Below are positions 17,717 to 26,595 of a stretch of 64,000 nucleotides of DNA, piece by piece (position 1 is the first letter of the stretch; every line of letters starts with the position of its first letter). The notes under the pieces were generated by a model. It was not told the DNA's origin and searched no databases. It was given only the letters and a program-made list of their open reading frames with translations. The position numbers and the translations under genes are program-made. This DNA comes from Amycolatopsis methanolica 239 (GTDB taxonomy: Bacteria > Actinomycetota > Actinomycetes > Mycobacteriales > Pseudonocardiaceae), in assembly GCF_000739085.1 (NCBI RefSeq), contig NZ_CP009110.1:868001-932000 (forward strand), in the 5' to 3' direction.

Positions 17717-19110
17717 GCGCGAACTGGCTGCGGGGCGTCGAGGAGCGGCGCCGCCGTGGGGGAGTTCAGGACCTCGTCGTCAAGGAGGCCCTCCGTGCGC
17801 GCGATCCACGTCGGGATCGCGATCTGGCCGGCCACGTTCGTCGCCGTGCGCATCATGTCCAGGATCGGGTCGATGCCGTAGATCACGGCGATCCCGGTGG
17901 CGATCACCTCGGGCGGCAGGTTCAGCGTGCTCAGCGTCAGCGTGAGCATCGTGAACCAGCCGGTCACCCCGGCCGTGGCGATCGCGCCGAACACCGCGAC
18001 CACGACGATCAGCAGGTAGTCGCCGAAGGACAGCGAGATGCCGAACAGGTTCGCGATGAAGATCGTCGCCACCGCGGGGTAAACCGCGGCGCAACCGTCC
18101 ATTTTGGTCGTCGTGCCGAGCGGGACCGCGAAGCTCGCGTAGCCGGGGTCGACGCCCAGGTTCACCGCGGTCTGGCGGCTCAGCGGCAGCGTCGCGCCGG
18201 ACGAGCGGGACACGAACGCGAACTGCAGCGCCGTCCACGACTTGCGGAAGAACACCGCCGGGCTCACCTTGCCGACGAACCGCAGCAGCAGTGGGTACAC
18301 GCCGAACAGCACCAGCAGCGTGCCCGCGTAGACGGCGACGATCAGCGACAGCAGCGGCCGCACGAACTGGTCGCCGTAGGTGGCGAACGCATTGCCGATC
18401 AGGCCGAGCACACCCAGCGGCGCGAGGCGGATGATCCAGCCCAGCACCTTCTGCACGATGTCGAACACCGCGCGGTTGAAGTTCACGAACGGCTCGGCGC
18501 GGTCGCCCAGCGCGTACGCGGCGAGGCCGACGGCCAGCGACACGAGCACGACCTGGAGGATCTCGCCGTCGGCGAATGCCTCGAACAGGTTGCTCGGCAC
18601 CAGGTTGTTGATCAGGTCCAGCCACGAGCCCTGGTCGCGCGAGGCGAGCTTCTCCACGGTCGCGGGCTGGGCCTGCAGCGAGACGCCGCTGCCCGGGTTC
18701 ACGATCTTGCCGATGACGATGCCGATGAGCACCGCGATCAGCGAGGTCGTCGCGAACCACAGCACGGTCTTGCCGCCGAGCCGGGCCGCGGTGCGGGCGC
18801 CGCCGAGGCCGCGCAGGCTCACGATGCCCAGCACGATGGCGGTGAAGACCAGCGGCAGGACGGTGACCTGCAGCAGGTTCGTGAAGATCGACCCGATCGT
18901 GTCGAGGGTCGTGACGAGCCAGTCCTGGCTGGTCTGCTTCGCGAGGACGCCGAGCAGGGCGCCCACGACGAGGGCGACGACCACGATCAGGCCGAAGACC
19001 TTGGGTTTGGTGTAGGTCCGTAACAGGGACACGAGTTCGCTCCGGGGCGTGAAAGTCACTGGGTTGTGCCGCGTGTGGTCAACACGCGGCGTCACCGGAC
19101 TCTTCCCCAT
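17713..19110 (-). CDS. Dicarboxylate/amino acid:cation symporter (DAACS/GltP family)
   Basis: Sodium- or proton-coupled uptake carrier for glutamate, aspartate or C4-dicarboxylates. About 465 residues. Conserved re-entrant loop 1 SRSSGATLP, the TM7 motif KMDGCAA (variant of NMDGT), and the TM8-HP2 region PPEVIATGIAVIYGIDPILDMMRTATNVAGQ, in which the D-x-x-x-D/R and N residues bind substrate, are all visible. ATG 19110 is used; GTG 19059 is an alternative nearer the first helix. Confidence 0.92.
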   Translation of the reverse strand: MGKSPVTPRVDHTRHNPVTFTPRSELVSLLRTYTKPKVFGLIVVVALVVGALLGVLAKQTSQDWLVTTLDTIGSIFTNLLQVTVLPLVFTAIVLGIVSLRGLGGARTAARLGGKTVLWFATTSLIAVLIGIVIGKIVNPGSGVSLQAQPATVEKLASRDQGSWLDLINNLVPSNLFEAFADGEILQVVLVSLAVGLAAYALGDRAEPFVNFNRAVFDIVQKVLGWIIRLAPLGVLGLIGNAFATYGDQFVRPLLSLIVAVYAGTLLVLFGVYPLLLRFVGKVSPAVFFRKSWTALQFAFVSRSSGATLPLSRQTAVNLGVDPGYASFAVPLGTTTKMDGCAAVYPAVATIFIANLFGISLSFGDYLLIVVVAVFGAIATAGVTGWFTMLTLTLSTLNLPPEVIATGIAVIYGIDPILDMMRTATNVAGQIAIPTWIARTEGLLDDEVLNSPTAAPLLDAPQPVRA

Positions 19111-19133
19111 GCCCCGTTCGTGTGGGGGAGTTC

Positions 19134-19760
19134 TCAGGATGTGGGAGACCAGAGGTCGGTCACGCTGACCCCGACCTCCGCGAGCAGCCGCCGGGTCAGC
19201 GGCAGGCTGATCCCGATCACGCTGGAGGGGTCGCCGTCGATGCCCTCGACGAACCACCCGCCGAGCCCGTCGAGCGTGAACGCGCCGGCGACCCGCAGCG
19301 GCTCGCCGGTGCCGACGTAGGCGTCGATCTCGGCCTCGGACGGCGACGCGAACCGCACCCGCGTGGTCTGGGTACCCACGGCCTGGTCGACCTTCGCGCC
19401 GCTCTTGACCAGCAGCACCGCATGACCGGTGAGCAGGTCGCCGGTGCCGCCCGCCATCTGGGCCCACCGCTTGCGTGCGGTCTCCGGGTCGCCCGGCTTG
19501 CCGAGCATCTCGCCGTTGAACGAGAGCATCGAGTCGCAGCCGACGACGACCGCGTCCGCGTGCGTGCGGGCGACTTCGCCCAGCACGGCCTCGGCCTTCG
19601 CGAGCGCCAGGGCGGTGACGAGCTCCTCGCGGGACGGGTCGGTCAGGGCCGCGGCCACGGCGTCCTCGTCGACGCCGGAGACCACGACGCTCGGTTCGAT
19701 GCCCGCGGCGCGCAGGACCGCCAGGCGTGCGGGGGACTGTGAGGCCAGAACGAAGTGCAC
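19134..19760 (-). CDS. maf: Maf-like nucleoside-triphosphate pyrophosphatase
   Basis: House-cleaning enzyme hydrolysing non-canonical or m7G/dTTP/UTP nucleotides to monophosphates. 208 residues with the family opener LASQSPARLAVLRAAGI, the catalytic-loop segment VVGCDSMLSFNGEMLGKP, and the C-terminal EGIDGDPSSVIGISLPL. The QxT signature region reads GCDSML where dTTP-type Maf has CDT; substrate preference is not deduced. GTG start at 19760. Position between accA3 and accD5 matches M. tuberculosis Rv3282. Confidence 0.93.
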   Translation of the reverse strand: MHFVLASQSPARLAVLRAAGIEPSVVVSGVDEDAVAAALTDPSREELVTALALAKAEAVLGEVARTHADAVVVGCDSMLSFNGEMLGKPGDPETARKRWAQMAGGTGDLLTGHAVLLVKSGAKVDQAVGTQTTRVRFASPSEAEIDAYVGTGEPLRVAGAFTLDGLGGWFVEGIDGDPSSVIGISLPLTRRLLAEVGVSVTDLWSPTS

Positions 19761-19776
19761 GTCGGGAGGGTATCCG

Positions 19777-21216
19777 TCAGGCCCGCGTGGCGGCTGGGGC
19801 GGGCGCGGGACGCGGAGCCGGGCGGCGCATGGCGGCCGCCGCGATGATTCCCAGCAACAGCACGGCCACCGGCAGCAGCAACGTCTCGCGCACCGCGTCC
19901 GTCAGCGCTTGCGGCTCGTTCCCGCCGCTGCTCGCCATGCCCGCGCTGATCCGGGCCTGCAGCAGCACGCCGCACGCCGCGCTGCCGAGCACGCCGCCGA
20001 CCTGACGGGCCGTGTTGAAGATGCCGGACGCGGTGCCTGCGAGTCGCGGCTCGACCGAGCTCATGGTCACGTTGCTCATCGGCGCGAACACCGAGCCGGT
20101 GCCCACCCCGCACAGCAGCAGGCCGGGGAAGGTGACCCACCAGGTGCTCGTCTCGCGCGCCATCAACGCGATGAGCCCGAGGCCGGCGGCGAGCGCGACG
20201 ATCCCGAAGATCACCAGGTACTTCGGGTTCGTCCGGTCCGACAGCCGGCCGATGAACGGCGCGATGATGCCGGACAGCAGCGACATCGGCGCGGTGACCA
20301 GTCCGGCCTGGGTGGGGGAGAGCAGCAGCACGTCCTGCACGTAGATCACCAGCGGCAGGAACATCGCGGTCATCGTGAAGCCGATCGTGACGGCCGTCAG
20401 CGTGCCCGCGGAGAAGTTGCGGTTGGTGAACACCCGCAGCGGCAGTAGCGGCTCCCGGCGGTTGTGGCGCTGCCACACCACGAACCCGGCCAGCAGCAGC
20501 ACCCCGGCGGCGATCACCTCCGCCACGTTGACCAGGCCTGCGACGGTGCCCCAGTCGTAGTGCTGCCCGTTCTGCAGGCCGAAGACCAGCAGCGACAGCC
20601 CGGCGACCGACAGCAGGATGCCGGGCACGTCGAACGAGTGCGAGTTGCGCGGTTGCCAGTCCGGCACCAGCAGCGCCGCGAGCACCAGGCCGACCACACC
20701 CACCGGCACGTTGACGAAGAAGATCCACTCCCAGCCCAGGTGGTCGACCAGGATCCCGCCGAGCAGCGGGCCGGCGATGGTGGCCAGGCCGGCGACCCCG
20801 CCCCACAGGCCCATCGCCGGGCCGCGCTTGGCAGGCGGGAACAGGTGCGTGATGAACGCCAGCGTCTGCGGCGTCATCATCGCGGCGCCCAGCCCCTGCA
20901 CGGCGCGCGCCGCGATCAGCATCTCGGCGGTGCCGGACAGGCCGCACCACAGCGACGCGAGCGTGAACACCGCGAGCCCGGCCAGGTACAGGCGCTTCGG
21001 CCCGAAACGGTCGCCGAGCCTGCTGGTGAACAGCATCGGCACGGCGTAGGTGAGCAGGTAGACGCTCATGACCCAGACGATGGCGTTGAGGTCGGTGTTC
21101 AGGCCCTTCACCATCGACGGGATCGCGATGGACACGATCGTGGTGTCCAGCAGGATCATGAAGAACCCGATGCACAGCGCGATCAGCGCCGCCCACGGAC
21201 TAGCTCGCTCGGTCAT
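19777..21216 (-). CDS. MFS drug-efflux transporter, DHA2 (14-TM, EmrB/QacA type)
   Basis: 479 residues with multiple hydrophobic helices. TM1 motif D1 (LDTTIVSIAIPSM), motif A (SRLGDRFGPKRLYLAG), and motif C in TM5 (GLATIAGPLLGG) identify a proton-driven antiporter of the DHA2 group; substrate unknown. Start ATG 21216 lies inside the end of the PadR gene (17-bp overlap), so transporter and repressor are coupled. PadR probably senses the drug or ligand the pump removes. Confidence 0.92.
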   Translation of the reverse strand: MTERASPWAALIALCIGFFMILLDTTIVSIAIPSMVKGLNTDLNAIVWVMSVYLLTYAVPMLFTSRLGDRFGPKRLYLAGLAVFTLASLWCGLSGTAEMLIAARAVQGLGAAMMTPQTLAFITHLFPPAKRGPAMGLWGGVAGLATIAGPLLGGILVDHLGWEWIFFVNVPVGVVGLVLAALLVPDWQPRNSHSFDVPGILLSVAGLSLLVFGLQNGQHYDWGTVAGLVNVAEVIAAGVLLLAGFVVWQRHNRREPLLPLRVFTNRNFSAGTLTAVTIGFTMTAMFLPLVIYVQDVLLLSPTQAGLVTAPMSLLSGIIAPFIGRLSDRTNPKYLVIFGIVALAAGLGLIALMARETSTWWVTFPGLLLCGVGTGSVFAPMSNVTMSSVEPRLAGTASGIFNTARQVGGVLGSAACGVLLQARISAGMASSGGNEPQALTDAVRETLLLPVAVLLLGIIAAAAMRRPAPRPAPAPAATRA

Positions 21217-21835
21217 CGGATCTGTCCTCAATGGATTCGGTGGGGACCGGGTGGAGGCGGTCCGGGTGGCAGTCGCCGGTCCAGTCGAGACGGCCGCTGG
21301 TGATGTCGTCCACCAGCTGCCGGGTCCACTCCAGTTCGAAGCGGACCTGCGCGGTCGTGTAACGCCAGTCGACCCAGTAGATCGCGGGCACCTCGTCGAC
21401 CAGCCTGCGCGTGATGAGCTCCTGCGCCGCGGCCTTCGCCTCCAGGTGCAGCAAGCGCATCTGCAACTGCTCCAACGCGGCTTCGCGGCCGAGGTCGTCC
21501 ATCGCGCCGAGGCCGCTGAGGAATTCGGGGTGCTCGTTGGCGAGCGTGCCGAGCATCGTCTTGGCGCGGTCGACGAACGCGTCCCGGCCCTGTTCGGTCA
21601 GCGCGTAGACGGTGCGCTCCGGGCGACGGCCGGCGCGCTGGGTCTCGACGATCTTGATGTGTCCGGCGGCCAGCAGGCGGTCGACCGTGTGGTACAGCGA
21701 GCCCGCCTTCACCGCGACCCGGTTGTCCAGATGGCGGTCGCGCATCAGCTGGGTCATTTCGTACGGGTGCATCGGCCGCTCGTGCAGCAGTTCCAGGACG
21801 GCCATCGCCATCGGAGTCAGTTTCGGGGAGGCCAT
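21200..21835 (-). CDS. PadR family transcriptional regulator
   Basis: 211 residues. N-terminal winged helix: LTPMAMAVLELLHERPMHPYEMT, then SLYHTVDRLLAAGHI and the wing QRAGRRPERTVYALTEQG. The long C-terminal helical domain is of the Vir/PadR-s2 type. It likely represses its own operon with the downstream DHA2 pump. A promoter and a palindrome lie just upstream of its start. Confidence 0.93.
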   Translation of the reverse strand: MASPKLTPMAMAVLELLHERPMHPYEMTQLMRDRHLDNRVAVKAGSLYHTVDRLLAAGHIKIVETQRAGRRPERTVYALTEQGRDAFVDRAKTMLGTLANEHPEFLSGLGAMDDLGREAALEQLQMRLLHLEAKAAAQELITRRLVDEVPAIYWVDWRYTTAQVRFELEWTRQLVDDITSGRLDWTGDCHPDRLHPVPTESIEDRSDDRAS

Positions 21836-21855
21836 GATCGCTCCAGTCCGGTTAT

Positions 21856-21894
21856 TCCACGTGGACTATACGGTGCGGAAGACCTGATGGACAA
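21856..21894 (-). promoter_or_regulatory. padR-efflux promoter with overlapping palindromic operator
   Basis: On the minus strand, TTGTCC (21894-21889) and TATAGT (21870-21865) are separated by 18 bp, a good sigma70/HrdB-type promoter. Directly after the -10 lies the perfect palindrome TCCACGTGGA (21856-21865), 21 bp upstream of the padR ATG, so a bound repressor would block transcription. PadR autoregulation is inferred from position. Confidence 0.6.
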
Positions 21895-22073
21895 GCAGGG
21901 TGGGCTGGTGCTCAGGACGCATCGTGAGGCCGCTGCCCGGCCTCGAACGCCGGGGCCGACTCGCGCGCGAGCGCCGTAGAACCGTTCCTCGATCGCCCGA
22001 ACCCGCCGCGAGCGCACCACAGACCAGCTTCATCGAATGTTCCAGGCACGTGGATCGTTGAGGTAGGGTTCCA

Positions 22074-22646
22074 ATGGCCGAGGTTGTGCTGTCCCACCAC
22101 GTCCAGGGCTTGACCGACGGCCTGCGGGCGTTCGCCGACGAACTGCGCCGGGCGGGGCACGCCGTGCACACGCCGGATCTGTTCGAGGGGCGGACGTTCG
22201 CGAGCATCGAGGAGGGGTTCGCCTTCGCTCGCGGCGCCGGGTTCGAGCAGCTGCGGGAGCGTGGGATCGCCGAGGCCGAGGCGCTGGGACCGGCACTCGT
22301 GTACGCCGGGTTCTCGTTCGGCGTCACCATCGCGCAGCGCCTCGCGCAAACCCGCTCTGGGGCGCGCGGCGCGCTGCTCATCGACTCCTGTCTACCGCTC
22401 ACGGAGTTCGGGAAGGCGTGGCCCGCCGGCGTTCCCGTCCAGATCCACGGCAAAGAAGCCGACGAGTACTTCGAGGAGGACCTGCCCTCGGCGCGTGAGC
22501 TCGCCAGTTCCACCCCGCACGCGGAGTTGTTCGTGTACCCCGGCGACCAGCACCTCTTCGCCGACTCCTCGCTGCCCGCGTACGACGCCGAAGCGGCCGG
22601 GACGCTCCTGGACCGCGTGCGGGCTTTCCTCGCTTCGGTGCGGTAG
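22074..22646 (+). CDS. Dienelactone hydrolase family protein
   Basis: 190-residue alpha/beta hydrolase. The nucleophile elbow is YAGFSFGVT, so the nucleophile is Ser rather than the Cys of classical dienelactone hydrolases. The acid is probably in GKEADEYF and the histidine in YPGDQHLFAD. The opening region AEVVLSHHVQGLTDGLRAFADEL matches DLH-type members. Substrate unknown. Divergent from the padR operon. Confidence 0.85.
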   Translation: MAEVVLSHHVQGLTDGLRAFADELRRAGHAVHTPDLFEGRTFASIEEGFAFARGAGFEQLRERGIAEAEALGPALVYAGFSFGVTIAQRLAQTRSGARGALLIDSCLPLTEFGKAWPAGVPVQIHGKEADEYFEEDLPSARELASSTPHAELFVYPGDQHLFADSSLPAYDAEAAGTLLDRVRAFLASVR

Positions 22647-22654
22647 CGGCGGGG

Positions 22655-23302
22655 TCAGTGCGCGGCTTCGTCCCGGACGGCGGCGATGTGGTCGCCGATC
22701 AGCGCCTGCAGGGGCTCGGCGTCGCCGTCGGCGAGCAGGTCGCAGATGCGCTCGTGCTCGGCCAGGATGATCGGCGGGCGCACCGTGTTGTCCCGCAGCG
22801 CGGTGTTGACCATCCGCAGCTGGCGGTCGCGCAGACCGGAGTAGAACTCGGCGAGCAGGGCGTTGCCGGCGGCCTCGACGAGCGTCGCGTGGAACTCGCG
22901 GTCGAGCTGGGTGAAGCGGGCGGTGTGCTCGGGCATCGAGACGGCGCGCTGCTCGCCGAGCACGGCGCGCATCTTCGCGGCGACCTCGCGGTGCGTCCCG
23001 GCGGCGATGATCTTCGCGGCCGCGTGCCGCTCCAGGAAGATCCGGGCCTCGGCGATGTCGTGCACCTCGTTCGGCGACACCGGGACGACCAGCGCGCCGC
23101 GCTTCGGGTAGAGCCGGAGCAGGCCCTCGGCGGACAGTCGCAGGAACGCCTCGCGGACCGGGGTGCGGGACAGCTCCAGCGCCTCGGCGATCTCGCCCTC
23201 GCTGATCAGCCTTCCGCCTTCGAGGCGGCCGTCCAGGATGCGGTCCTTGGTCCACTGGTAGGCCCGGTCGCCGGCCGCCTGTGAGCGGTCCCTCGTTGAC
23301 AT
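22655..23302 (-). CDS. GntR family regulator, FadR/FCD subgroup
   Basis: 215 residues from ATG 23302. Winged-helix DNA-binding domain: GRLISEGEIAEALELSRTPVREAFLRLSAEGLL. The C-terminal FCD ligand domain has the metal-binding pattern with D in FTQLDREFHATLVEAAGN and histidines in EHERICDLL and IGDHIAAV. Such proteins usually bind a small carboxylic acid with Zn or Ni. Divergent from an MFS gene 60 bp away, which it probably controls. Confidence 0.92.
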   Translation of the reverse strand: MSTRDRSQAAGDRAYQWTKDRILDGRLEGGRLISEGEIAEALELSRTPVREAFLRLSAEGLLRLYPKRGALVVPVSPNEVHDIAEARIFLERHAAAKIIAAGTHREVAAKMRAVLGEQRAVSMPEHTARFTQLDREFHATLVEAAGNALLAEFYSGLRDRQLRMVNTALRDNTVRPPIILAEHERICDLLADGDAEPLQALIGDHIAAVRDEAAH

Positions 23303-23325
23303 GCGCGCATCGTAGCCAGGAGTCT

Positions 23326-23347
23326 GATAGATACAAGATAGATGCAA
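23326..23347. promoter_or_regulatory. 11-bp direct repeat in GntR/MFS intergenic region
   Basis: GATAGATACAA followed immediately by GATAGATGCAA, one mismatch, sits in the 59-bp gap between the divergent gntR and MFS starts. This AT-rich patch stands out in the GC-rich window. An 11-bp repeat equals one helical turn, so it could present two regulator half-sites on one face. A GGAGG site for the MFS gene follows at 23350-23354. Confidence 0.45.
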
Positions 23348-23361
23348 CAGGAGGTGATCCG

Positions 23362-24606
23362 GTGGCAGCGGGCAGGGCTTGGCTGATGTGGGGGCTGGGG
23401 GCGCTGTGCTACCTGACCGCGTTGTTCCACCGGATGAGCCTCTCGGTCGCCGGTCTCACCGCCCAGGAGCGGTTCTCGATCGACGCGACCGGGCTGGCCG
23501 CGTTCTCCGTGGTGCAGCTCGTGCTCTACGCGCTGCTGCAGGTGCCCGTCGGCGCGGCCGCCGACCGGTTCGGGCCGCGGCGCCTGCTGGCGCTCGGGAT
23601 GGCGCTGATGGCCGCGGGGTCGATCGTGTTCGCGCTGGCCACGGCCTACCCGGCGGCGATGGCGGGCCGGGCGCTGATCGGCGCCGGTGACGCGTTCCTG
23701 TTCGTCAACGTGCTGCGGCTCGCGCACAACTGGTTCCCCGGCCGCCGGTACGCGCTGGTCGCGGCGCTCACCGGGATGATCGGCGGGCTCGGCCAGCTGA
23801 TCGCGACCGCGCCGCTGGCCGCACTGCTCGCCGGGTTCGGGTGGACGCCCGCGTTCCTGGTGGCCGGCGTGATCACGGCGGTGCTGCTGGTCGCGGTCGG
23901 CGTCGCGCTGCGGGACGGCCCGTCGGCGACAGTGCGCGAGGAGCCGCGGGAACCGTTGCGGGTGAGCCTGCGGCACGCGTGGCGCAACCGCGGCACCCGG
24001 CACGCGATGTGGACGCACTTCACGCTGATGGGCGCGTTCGTCACGTTCACCGCGGTGCTCGGGCAGCCGTACCTGGTGCACGCGCAGGGCCGGACCCCGG
24101 CGGCGGCGAGCGCGCTGCTGACTGTGGTGGTGGGCGGTTTCGTGCTGGCCGGGACGTTCGCCGGGCAGCTGGCGTCCCGGCGTCCCGGGGTGCGCGGGCC
24201 CATGGTCGCCTGGGCCGCGGTGGTGAGCGTGGTGTGCTGGGCGGTGCTGGTCGTGGTGCCCGGACCGCTGCCGGTGGCCGTGCTCGGGCCGGTGCTGTTC
24301 CTGATCGGCGCGGCGGGCGCGGTGAGCATGCTCGCCTTCGACCTGGCGCGCTCGGCCAACCACGGGCACCAGGCCGGGGTGGCGAGCGGAGTGGCCAACA
24401 TGGGCGGATTCACCTTCGCGGTGGTCGCCGAGCTGGGGGGCGGCCTGCTGCTGGACGAACTGCTGCGGCACGGGGTGGCCGGGCCGCTGGCCTACCGGTT
24501 GTCGTTCCTGGTGGCGCTGGCGATGGGACTGGCAGGCACCGTGCGGCTGCTGACCCTGCACAAGCACGCCGGAGTGCGTCCGCGCGAGCTGGAGCTGGCC
24601 GCTTAG
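23362..24606 (+). CDS. MFS transporter
   Basis: 414 residues, 12 predicted helices. Motif A appears as GAAADRFGPRRLLALG between TM2 and TM3, and the TM4 region has RALIGAGDAFLFVNVLRLAHNWFPGRR, resembling organic-anion/hexuronate or nitrate-type MFS carriers. GTG 23362 has a GGAGG site 8 bp upstream. Probably regulated by the divergent FCD-type GntR protein, which suggests an organic acid substrate (inference). Confidence 0.88.
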   Translation: MAAGRAWLMWGLGALCYLTALFHRMSLSVAGLTAQERFSIDATGLAAFSVVQLVLYALLQVPVGAAADRFGPRRLLALGMALMAAGSIVFALATAYPAAMAGRALIGAGDAFLFVNVLRLAHNWFPGRRYALVAALTGMIGGLGQLIATAPLAALLAGFGWTPAFLVAGVITAVLLVAVGVALRDGPSATVREEPREPLRVSLRHAWRNRGTRHAMWTHFTLMGAFVTFTAVLGQPYLVHAQGRTPAAASALLTVVVGGFVLAGTFAGQLASRRPGVRGPMVAWAAVVSVVCWAVLVVVPGPLPVAVLGPVLFLIGAAGAVSMLAFDLARSANHGHQAGVASGVANMGGFTFAVVAELGGGLLLDELLRHGVAGPLAYRLSFLVALAMGLAGTVRLLTLHKHAGVRPRELELAA

Positions 24607-24618
24607 CCGGACGCAGCT

Positions 24619-24648
24619 CTGCGCCGGTGGGCGGGCCCACCGGCGCAG
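24619..24648. terminator. Perfect 14-bp stem bidirectional terminator
   Basis: CTGCGCCGGTGGGC (24619-24632) pairs exactly with GCCCACCGGCGCAG (24635-24648), leaving a nominal 2-nt loop (in practice 4 nt). It sits between the convergent MFS and accE5 genes and is followed by AACTGAAAACTC on the plus strand. One of the clearest terminators in the window. Confidence 0.85.
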
Positions 24649-24658
24649 AACTGAAAAC

Positions 24659-24898
24659 TCAACGCGGCCAGGCCGAAGCCCGCCACGCGCCGGAACCCGG
24701 CTGCGGCAACGGCCGCCGCACCAGGGCGGCGCGGTCCGCCCAGAATGAGGTCCGCTCCGGCTTCTCCGGCTCCTCGCCTGGCGCTGACGCGGCCGCGGCC
24801 ACCACGGCAGTCAGCGCCGCCAGCTCGGCCTCGTCCGGCGTGCCGCGCACGACGCGCAGCAACGGCCGGGCGGGCGGCGTTTCCTCGGATTCGCTCAT
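24659..24898 (-). CDS. accE5: Acyl-CoA carboxylase epsilon subunit
   Basis: 79 residues. Actinobacterial epsilon subunits are short and stimulate the AccA3-AccD5 complex. The conserved core is PLLRVVRGTPDEAELAALTAVVAA, followed by a variable acidic linker and the C-terminal WADRAALVRRPLPQPGSGAWRASAWPR-type tail (only motif WxRxS given). It starts 9 bp after the accD5 stop, as in M. tuberculosis accD5-accE5. Confidence 0.9.
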   Translation of the reverse strand: MSESEETPPARPLLRVVRGTPDEAELAALTAVVAAAASAPGEEPEKPERTSFWADRAALVRRPLPQPGSGAWRASAWPR

Positions 24899-24907
24899 CG
24901 CTCCCCC

Positions 24908-26548
24908 TTACAGCGGGATGTTGCCGTGCTTCTTGGGCGGCAGCGTCTCGCGCTTGTCACGCAGCATGGACAGCGCGCGGGCCACGTGGCCGCGCGTGTG
25001 CGACGGCACGATCACCGAGTCGACGTAACCCCGCTCAGCCGCCTCGTACGGGTTGAGCAGCGTATCCTCGTACTCCTGGATCAGTTCGGCCCGCAGCGCC
25101 TCGACGTCCTTGCCCTCCTCGGCGGCCTTCGCGAGCGTCTTGCGATGCACGATGTTGGCCGCGCCCTGGGCGCCCATCACCGCGACCTGCGCGGTCGGCC
25201 ACGCCAGGTTGATGTCCGCACCGAGGTGCTTGGAACCCATGACGTCGTAGGCGCCGCCGTAGGCCTTGCGCGTGATGACCGTGACCAGCGGGACCGTCGC
25301 CTCGGCGTAGGCGTAGATCAGCTTCGCGCCGCGACGGATGATGCCGTTCCACTCCTGGTCGGTGCCCGGCAGGAAGCCCGGCACGTCCACGAACGTCAGC
25401 ACCGGCACGTTGAACGCGTCGCAGGTCCGCACGAACCGCGCCGCCTTCTCCGAGGCGTCGATGTCCAGGCAGCCGGCGAACTGCGTCGGCTGGTTGGCGA
25501 CCACGCCGACCGCGTGCCCGTCGACCCGGCCGAACCCGACGATTACGTTCGGCGCGAACAACTCCTGGACCTCCAGGAACTCGCCGTCGTCGAGCACGCG
25601 GGTGATGACCTCGTGCATGTCGTAGGGCTGGTTCGGCGAGTCCGGGATCAGGGTGTCCAGCTCGAGGTCGGACTCGGTGACGCCGTCGGCGATCGACCCG
25701 TCGGTCGGCTCCGGCGAGTCGAACACCGGCGGCTCGGACAGGTTGTTCGACGGCAGGAAGGACAGCAGCTCCTTGACGTAGGCGATCGCGTCCTCCTCGT
25801 CGGTGCCGAGGTAGTGCGCGTTGCCCGACTTGGTGTTGTGCGTCCGGGCGCCGCCCAGCTCCTCGAACGTCACCTCTTCGCCGGTCACGGTCTTCACGAC
25901 GTCCGGACCGGTGATGAACATGTGCGAGGTCTGGTCGACCATCACGATGAAGTCGGTGAGCGCGGGGGAGTAGACGTGCCCGCCCGCGTTGGCGCCCATG
26001 ATGAGCGAGATCTGCGGGACGACGCCGGAGGCCTTCACGTTGCGGGTGAAGATCTCGCCGTACAGGCCGAGCGAGACCACGCCCTCCTGGATGCGCGCGC
26101 CGCCGCCCTCGTTGATGCCGATGATCGGGCGGCCGGTCTTGATGGCCAGGTCCATCACCTTGACGATCTTCTCGCCGTAGACCTCGCCGAGTGAACCGCC
26201 GAACACGGTCACGTCCTGGCTGAACACGCACACCGGGCGGCCGTCGATGGTGCCGTACCCGGTCACCACGCCGTCGCCGTACGGGCGGTTCTTCTCCTGC
26301 CCGAAGTTCGTCGACCGGTGCCGTGCCAGTTCGTCGAGCTCGACGAACGAGCCGGGATCGAGCAGCAGGTCGATCCGCTCGCGGGCGGTCTTCTTGCCCT
26401 TCGCGTGCTGACGCTCCACGGCACGGGCGGACCCGGCGTGCACCGCCTCGTCGTTCCGGCGGTACAGGTCGGCCAGCTTCCCGGCCGTGGTGTGGATGTC
26501 CGGCTCCTCCGCCGGAGGCGTCCCGATCGGCTCCGTCGCGCTGCTCAT
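24908..26548 (-). CDS. accD5: Acyl-CoA (propionyl-CoA) carboxylase beta subunit
   Basis: Carboxyltransferase that moves CO2 from biotin to propionyl- or acetyl-CoA; makes methylmalonyl-CoA for the mutB/meaB pathway or for lipid synthesis. 546 residues, normal length. N-domain oxyanion-hole region [13 protein letters not shown] and [18 protein letters not shown]-domain [23 protein letters not shown] and the second oxyanion region [18 protein letters not shown]. Asp in the C-domain position that selects propionyl-CoA in AccD5 was not assigned with certainty. ATG 26548. Operon with accE5. Confidence 0.95.
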   Translation of the reverse strand: MSSATEPIGTPPAEEPDIHTTAGKLADLYRRNDEAVHAGSARAVERQHAKGKKTARERIDLLLDPGSFVELDELARHRSTNFGQEKNRPYGDGVVTGYGTIDGRPVCVFSQDVTVFGGSLGEVYGEKIVKVMDLAIKTGRPIIGINEGGGARIQEGVVSLGLYGEIFTRNVKASGVVPQISLIMGANAGGHVYSPALTDFIVMVDQTSHMFITGPDVVKTVTGEEVTFEELGGARTHNTKSGNAHYLGTDEEDAIAYVKELLSFLPSNNLSEPPVFDSPEPTDGSIADGVTESDLELDTLIPDSPNQPYDMHEVITRVLDDGEFLEVQELFAPNVIVGFGRVDGHAVGVVANQPTQFAGCLDIDASEKAARFVRTCDAFNVPVLTFVDVPGFLPGTDQEWNGIIRRGAKLIYAYAEATVPLVTVITRKAYGGAYDVMGSKHLGADINLAWPTAQVAVMGAQGAANIVHRKTLAKAAEEGKDVEALRAELIQEYEDTLLNPYEAAERGYVDSVIVPSHTRGHVARALSMLRDKRETLPPKKHGNIPL

Positions 26549-26595
26549 GACGGGAGCCTATCTACTGCGCAAGGGGCGCGTGTGTGGCGTGAACC

